From: Desulfacinum sp.
Lineage (GTDB): Bacteria; Desulfobacterota; Syntrophobacteria; Syntrophobacterales; DSM-9756
NCBI GenBank assembly: GCA_014359885.1
Contig: JACIYN010000006.1
Span: 100,751 to 164,750 of the forward strand
Direction: 5' to 3'
DNA: 64,000 nucleotides
Below, in pieces: positions 60,016 through 64,000 of this stretch. The notes under the pieces are model-generated. The model did no database searches, was not told the DNA's origin, and saw nothing but the letters and a program-made list of their open reading frames with translations. The position numbers and the translations under genes are program-made. Position 1 is the stretch's first letter. Every line of letters begins with the position of its first letter.

Positions 60016-60921
60016 ATGCGGGAGCGCTCCAGGACCTTTCACGCGGATTCCAGCCCGTACCTGGTGCCCACGGAACATCCTTGGGACGCTCTGGCCGCCC
60101 TCGATCTCCAAGGGAAGCGGGTCCTCACCGTGGCCGGAAGCGGGGATCTGCCCGTCTTCCTGGCCGGGCTCGGCCCGTCGGACCTGGCGGCGGTGGATGT
60201 GTCCCGGAAGGCCTGCTGGATGTGTGAACTGAAGCGGGCCGCCTACGGGACGCTCAACCGGAGGGAATTCAGCCTCCTTTTCTTTCCCGGGATTTCAACC
60301 GCCGCCGGGGTGGAAAACCCGCCGGAAGACGCTCCGGAAGCGCAGCGGGCGTGTTACCGAAGGGTGCGCCCTCTCCTGAGTGACCCCGCCCGGGCCTTCT
60401 TTGATCCGATCTTCGGAAACGCTCCGAAAGGGTCCAACCCGCTTGCACGATTTCTTCGTCCTACCGACCGAGTGCACGTGCCGCTGCTTCCGTCCCTTAC
60501 GGGAGACGATGCCTACGGGCGGTGGGCGGCCGGAGCCGCCCGCGGCTTTTCCATCGTGTGCGCGTCCGTGGAGGAATTCCTGGAAAAGGAGAACGTGCCC
60601 TTTCACTTCCTCTACCTTTCCAATATCCTGGAATACGTCCGGGCGGATTTTTACATGGCGGAGGAAGAAGCCGGGTATCGCCGGTTCCTTGAATCCTTCT
60701 GGACCGTTTTGGACCGAGCTCTGGAACCCGCCGGGACGGTGGGCGTCTACATCTTTCAGGGAAAGGACACGGCGGCCTTCCAGGAATGCCTCGAGGATCT
60801 GGCCATTCCCGTCCGCATGGGGTACAAGGCGAAGTTCGTACCGGTGGCGATCCGTCCGCCCGGGTTGGGCAGGACCGTTTGGCGCCACACCCTGGCCCTT
60901 CTGGATAAACCGCCTTCGTGA
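60016..60921 (+). CDS. DUF3419/BtaA-like Rossmann-fold protein
   Basis: A 301-residue protein related to the SAM-dependent aminocarboxypropyltransferase group that builds betaine lipids (BtaA type). The SAM-binding-like RVLTVAGSGDLPVFLAGLGP and VDVSRKACWMCELKRAAYG are the main evidence. It probably modifies a lipid or small molecule; the substrate is unknown. No strong Shine-Dalgarno (GCGGGGGCC). It is followed by rubrerythrin. Confidence 0.72.
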   Translation: MRERSRTFHADSSPYLVPTEHPWDALAALDLQGKRVLTVAGSGDLPVFLAGLGPSDLAAVDVSRKACWMCELKRAAYGTLNRREFSLLFFPGISTAAGVENPPEDAPEAQRACYRRVRPLLSDPARAFFDPIFGNAPKGSNPLARFLRPTDRVHVPLLPSLTGDDAYGRWAAGAARGFSIVCASVEEFLEKENVPFHFLYLSNILEYVRADFYMAEEEAGYRRFLESFWTVLDRALEPAGTVGVYIFQGKDTAAFQECLEDLAIPVRMGYKAKFVPVAIRPPGLGRTVWRHTLALLDKPPS

Positions 60922-60971
60922 AAGTCCGTGACCGCATTTCGCATCAACCCTCCAGGTGGGAGAAGAACGGT

Positions 60972-61475
60972 ATGGAAGACAAAGCCAAGGCGCTCATGCT
61001 GGAAGCCTTCACGGGCGAGGCCCGGGCGCATTTCCGGTTGCTCCTTTTCGCGGAAAGGGCCGACGAGGAAGGCTTCCCGCAGATCGCCCGTCTCTTTCGG
61101 GCCGTGGCGGAAGCGGAGAAGGTCCATGCCCGCAACCATGCTGCGCTGCTGGAACGGGTGGGGACCACGGAAGAGAACCTGCGGTCGGCCTTTGAGACGG
61201 AAACCTTCGCCAACCAGGTGGCCTACCCGAAACTGCTGAAAGAAGCCTGGGCCCTGGACGACAAGGCGGCCGTCTGGTTCCTCACCTCGGCGCGCAACGC
61301 CGAGGAGCGCCACGCGCGCCTCTATAAGCACGCCCTGGAGGACATGGTGGCGGATCGCATGCCCGTCTACCAGGTCTGCCGTCATTGCGGCTGGATCGAA
61401 GAGGGGGAGGTTCCTCCCGAGACGTGCCCCAACTGCAACAAGCCCCGGGACTATTTCGTCCGGGTCGGAGACTGA
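60972..61475 (+). CDS. Rubrerythrin
   Basis: A 167-residue oxidative-stress protein. The ferritin-like diiron domain has Glu ligands (LEAFTGEARAHFRLLLFAE, AEAEKVHARNH, NAEERHARLYKHALE). A C-terminal rubredoxin domain has CRHCGW and CPNCNK. It reduces hydrogen peroxide in anaerobes. The ATG at 60972 is used, since the upstream frame lacks features. Confidence 0.92.
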   Translation: MEDKAKALMLEAFTGEARAHFRLLLFAERADEEGFPQIARLFRAVAEAEKVHARNHAALLERVGTTEENLRSAFETETFANQVAYPKLLKEAWALDDKAAVWFLTSARNAEERHARLYKHALEDMVADRMPVYQVCRHCGWIEEGEVPPETCPNCNKPRDYFVRVGD

Positions 61476-61492
61476 GAAAGGACAATGGATAA

Positions 61493-62326
61493 ATGGCCGA
61501 CAGCCGATTTGCAGCCGGCGAGATGGTGCTCCTCACGTCCCAGAAGGGAAAGACCTGGCTGGTGCGGGCGGGGGAGGGCTCCTTTTCGTCCCACCTGGGC
61601 AACGTGGATCTGAACGACGTGGTGGGCCGCGAAGAGGGCGAATGCCTGGAAACCACCCAGGGGGCCAAGGTCTTTCTCTTCAGGCCGTCGCTCACCGACT
61701 ACATCTTCAAGCTCAAAAGGAAGACCCAGATCATCTATCCCAAGGATATCGGAGCCTTCCTGGTCTATGGAGACATCCGGCCCGGGGACGTGGTGCTGGA
61801 GTCCGGGATCGGATCCGGGGCGCTCACCTTGGCGCTTCTGCGCGCCGTGGGGCCGGAGGGGAAGATTGTTTCCGTGGAAAAGCGCCCGGAATTCGCCCAG
61901 CTGGCCCGCCGTCACATCGAACGGTTTTTCGGAGGGCCGCCGCTGAACCACGAACTGGTGGTGGGCGACATCGAGTCCGTGCCGGTTCGCTGCACAGCCG
62001 ACCGCGTGGTGCTGGACGTTCCGGAACCTTGGCATGCCGTGGGCCCCGTTTCCGAACACCTGCGTACGGGAGGGCTCCTGCTCAGCTGGAGCCCCAACGT
62101 GGGCCAGGTGCAGCTGGTTTATAAGGAACTCAAGGCCCACGGCTATGCCAACGTGACCACCTTCGAATTGCTCAAGCGCAACTGGAAGATCGACGAGCGC
62201 CGCGCCCGCCCGGAAGACCGCATGGTGGCCCACACGGGCTTCATCACCGTGGCGAAGAAGATTGTCCGCACGTCGGGGGAGGCCCCGCCAACGATCCGGG
62301 ATCCTGAAGCGCCGGTGCCGAAGTAG
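61493..62326 (+). CDS. trmI: tRNA (adenine-58-N1)-methyltransferase
   Basis: A 277-residue TrmI-family enzyme. The SAM motif is VLESGIGSGALTLALLRAVG; IVSVEKRPEFAQLARRHIE and DRVVLDVPEPWHAV are the family signatures. It methylates A58 of tRNA. The stop overlaps a reverse-strand Cys-rich gene. No strong Shine-Dalgarno (GAAAGGA). Confidence 0.9.
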   Translation: MADSRFAAGEMVLLTSQKGKTWLVRAGEGSFSSHLGNVDLNDVVGREEGECLETTQGAKVFLFRPSLTDYIFKLKRKTQIIYPKDIGAFLVYGDIRPGDVVLESGIGSGALTLALLRAVGPEGKIVSVEKRPEFAQLARRHIERFFGGPPLNHELVVGDIESVPVRCTADRVVLDVPEPWHAVGPVSEHLRTGGLLLSWSPNVGQVQLVYKELKAHGYANVTTFELLKRNWKIDERRARPEDRMVAHTGFITVAKKIVRTSGEAPPTIRDPEAPVPK

Positions 62327-62450
62327 AGCATGAGCAGCCCGAACAACCTGAGCACTGGGGCTGTTCGGCCGTGAAGATGCGGATGAAGTGGCGGGCCGTA
62401 TAGACAAGGCCCGCCGCCACCGCGATTCCGATCAGGATGTACTGCCACAT
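62244..62450 (-). CDS. FeoB-associated Cys-rich membrane protein
   Basis: A 68-residue protein with an N-terminal membrane helix (YILIGIAVAAGLVYTA) followed by CSGCSGCSC, the hallmark of small proteins encoded beside feoB. It overlaps the end of trmI by 83 bp on the opposite strand. It lies just downstream of feoB and probably supports ferrous-iron uptake. Confidence 0.82.
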   Translation of the reverse strand: MWQYILIGIAVAAGLVYTARHFIRIFTAEQPQCSGCSGCSCSTSAPALQDPGSLAGPPPTCGQSSSPR

Positions 62451-62481
62451 TCCTCACACCTCCGTCCGCTTCCCTTCATAT

Positions 62482-62521
62482 TTAATCCTTAATCCTTAAT
62501 CCTCTAATCCTCTAATCCTCC
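62482..62521 (-). repeat. Heptamer array A19 (AGGATTA type)
   Basis: Minus-strand AGGATTA units directly 3' of the feoB stop. Confidence 0.9.
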
Positions 62522-64000
62522 CTAAAGTCCCAGCAGGCGTCCGCCCTGGTAGATGGCCGTGGCGAAAAGAAAGGCCACCACCGTGTTGAACGCCATGGAA
62601 AAGAGCCCCCATTTCCAGGAACCCGATTCCTTCACGATGCACGTCACGGTGACGAAGCACGGCGAATAGAGCATGATGAAGACCATGGCCGCGAAGGCGG
62701 TCAGGGGATTCCAGTGGGGATCCTTCTGCAGGCGCTGGCTGAGAGACAGGCTTTCGTCCGCTTCCACGTCCCCCAGGGAGTAGGCGGTTCCCAGGGTGGA
62801 GATGATCACTTCCTTGGCCGCAAAGCCGCCCACCAGGGCCACGTTGGTGCGCCAGTCGAACCCGCACCACCGGCTGAAGATCTCCAGGCCCGTTCCGATG
62901 CGCCCGGCGAAGGAATGCTTCAGGGCTTCCGTGGCTTCCCGCCGGGAAAGGTCCGAAAGGGCCGCCGCGGCCTGGGCCGCCACCGGATCGGGCGTTTCCG
63001 GAGTTTCGCCGGTCTCCAGCGCATGGCGAACGTCTTCCGGCAGAGCGGCCAGGATTTCCTGCCGCTTTTCTTCGAAGGCCGCCCGCTTTTCTTCCGGCAG
63101 GCCCGGAAAGGTCATGAGCGCCCAAAGCAGGATGGAGATGGCCAGGATGATGGTCCCCGCCTTGCTCACGTATTGCCAGATCCGTTCCCAGGTGTGGATC
63201 ATGAGGCCCTTGAAAGTGGGGATCCGGTAGGGCGGCAGTTCCAGCAGAAACGGCGTGCTGGGGCCCCGCAGGATGGTGGACCGGATGATCTTGGCCAGTA
63301 CCAGGGCGAAGACCCATGCCAGCATGGTAAGAAGAAACATCATCTGGGCCCGATTTTCCGTGAAAAAGGCGGCGATCAACATGGCCAGCACCGGAACCTT
63401 GGCCCCGCAATTCATGAAGGGAGCCGTGAGAAGGGTGGCCAGCCGTTCACGGGAACTGCGCAGCGTCCGCGTGGCCATGACGCCCGGCACGGCGCATCCC
63501 CCTGCGATGCCTCCCGAGATGATGAACGCCATGAAGGAGTTGCCGTGGAGGCCGAAGATCCGAAAGACCCGGTCCAGCATGTAGGCCGCGCGGGCCAGAT
63601 AGCCCGTGTCTTCCAGGAAGGCGATGGCCAGAAACATGAGAAAGATCAGGGGGACGAATCCGACCACGCCGCCCACCCCGTCGATGATGCCCGAAACCAC
63701 CAGGGACCGCACGGGGCCTTCCGGCAAGACACTCTCGGCCCAGGATCCCAGGGCGGCGAAAGCCGCTTCAAACCACCCCACGGGCACCTCGCTGTAGGTG
63801 AAGGTGACCTGATAAACGCCGTAGAGGATGGCCAGCATGATGAGGGGGCCGAAGAAGCGGTTGGTGAGCACCCGGTCGATCTGGTCGGAAAGGTGCAGCC
63901 GGTCGCCCCGCCAGCGCTGCTCCACGATGCCTTCCCGGAGAAGCCCCGAGATGTATCCGTAGCGGTGGTCGGCGATGATGGCTTCGGGGTAGCTGTCCAG
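62522..64000 (-). CDS. feoB: Ferrous iron transport protein B, C-terminal part
   Basis: 493 residues of FeoB are visible; the 5' end with the GTPase domain lies beyond the window. The frame is open to base 64000. Gate domains show GFVPLIFLMFLAIAFLEDTG, GGIAGGCAVPGVMATRT and NCGAKVPVLAMLIAAFF; a final FeoB-Cyto-like and membrane segment follows. It imports Fe(II), consistent with an anaerobic, iron-rich physiology. The gene ends at heptamer array A19. Confidence 0.93.
   Translation of the reverse strand: MDSYPEAIIADHRYGYISGLLREGIVEQRWRGDRLHLSDQIDRVLTNRFFGPLIMLAILYGVYQVTFTYSEVPVGWFEAAFAALGSWAESVLPEGPVRSLVVSGIIDGVGGVVGFVPLIFLMFLAIAFLEDTGYLARAAYMLDRVFRIFGLHGNSFMAFIISGGIAGGCAVPGVMATRTLRSSRERLATLLTAPFMNCGAKVPVLAMLIAAFFTENRAQMMFLLTMLAWVFALVLAKIIRSTILRGPSTPFLLELPPYRIPTFKGLMIHTWERIWQYVSKAGTIILAISILLWALMTFPGLPEEKRAAFEEKRQEILAALPEDVRHALETGETPETPDPVAAQAAAALSDLSRREATEALKHSFAGRIGTGLEIFSRWCGFDWRTNVALVGGFAAKEVIISTLGTAYSLGDVEADESLSLSQRLQKDPHWNPLTAFAAMVFIMLYSPCFVTVTCIVKESGSWKWGLFSMAFNTVVAFLFATAIYQGGRLLGL

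Noticed and set aside
1..64000. tRNA and rRNA genes
   Set aside because: I saw no cloverleaf-like sequence with T-loop GGTTCGANTCC in a fitting context and no rRNA signature; the GGTTCGCGAACC motifs are palindrome cores, not T-arms.

Overview
The window looks like chromosomal DNA of a GC-rich sulfate-reducing member of the former Deltaproteobacteria (Desulfobacterota, possibly Syntrophobacterales-like). The best evidence is a complete qmoABC operon, which carries electrons from the quinone pool to APS reductase. A large set of acyl-CoA oxidation genes, rubrerythrin, FeoB and an anaerobe-type U32 protein agree with this. The species assignment is inference; no rRNA or tRNA gene is visible.

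Layout. About 1-6 kb: end of an acyl-CoA ligase, a Phd/PIN toxin-antitoxin pair, an SPFH/zinc-ribbon pair and three tandem paralogous coiled-coil membrane proteins. 6.4-16.3 kb: a co-directional acyl-CoA run (HMG-CoA-synthase-like/DUF35 fusion, thiolase, acyl-CoA ligase, SDR, MaoC hydratase, two acyl-CoA dehydrogenases, TetR). 16.6-22 kb: manA, a large outer-membrane barrel protein and a lipoprotein. 22.2-28.8 kb: a second acyl-CoA run (TetR, enoyl-CoA hydratase, acyl-CoA dehydrogenase, 3-hydroxyacyl-CoA dehydrogenase, thiolase), interrupted by a reverse-strand coiled-coil gene. 29-45 kb: U32 protein, SYLF protein, glycosyltransferase, an AbiEii-type pair, the biotin transporter bioY-ecfA-ecfT under a BirA-like operator, a broken PIN toxin locus, an LpxL-like acyltransferase, an FG-GAP protein, a second porin, an eRF1-like protein and a MntA/HepT pair. 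45.7-50.6 kb: qmoABC. 50.6-58.1 kb: Uma2, a GlcD-like oxidase and an imuB-dnaE2 mutagenesis cassette. 58.4-64 kb: YjbQ, small unknown proteins, a DUF3419-like protein, rubrerythrin, trmI and feoB (5' part outside the window).

The most unusual feature is between the genes. Nearly twenty intergenic arrays share a strict 7-bp period and interconvertible units of the general form NNN-R-T-N-R. Most lie immediately 3' of a gene, in the gene's sense orientation. They even supply the stop codon or last residues of at least five proteins, and several are followed by the same C-run/G-run hairpin. Three further repeat types are present: 28-32 bp palindromes with exchangeable cores, about 205-bp elements ending in CACCGCAGAG...CTCTGCGGTG, and a 95-bp element with 9-bp inverted ends. 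One array marks the breakpoint of a 452-bp tandem duplication that left a 34-codon copy of the dnaE2 start between imuB and dnaE2.

Functionally, the two acyl-CoA runs can activate acids to CoA esters and carry out dehydrogenation, hydration, oxidation and thiolysis. The reducing equivalents would feed the quinone pool, from which Qmo supplies APS reduction. The apr and sat genes are not in the window.
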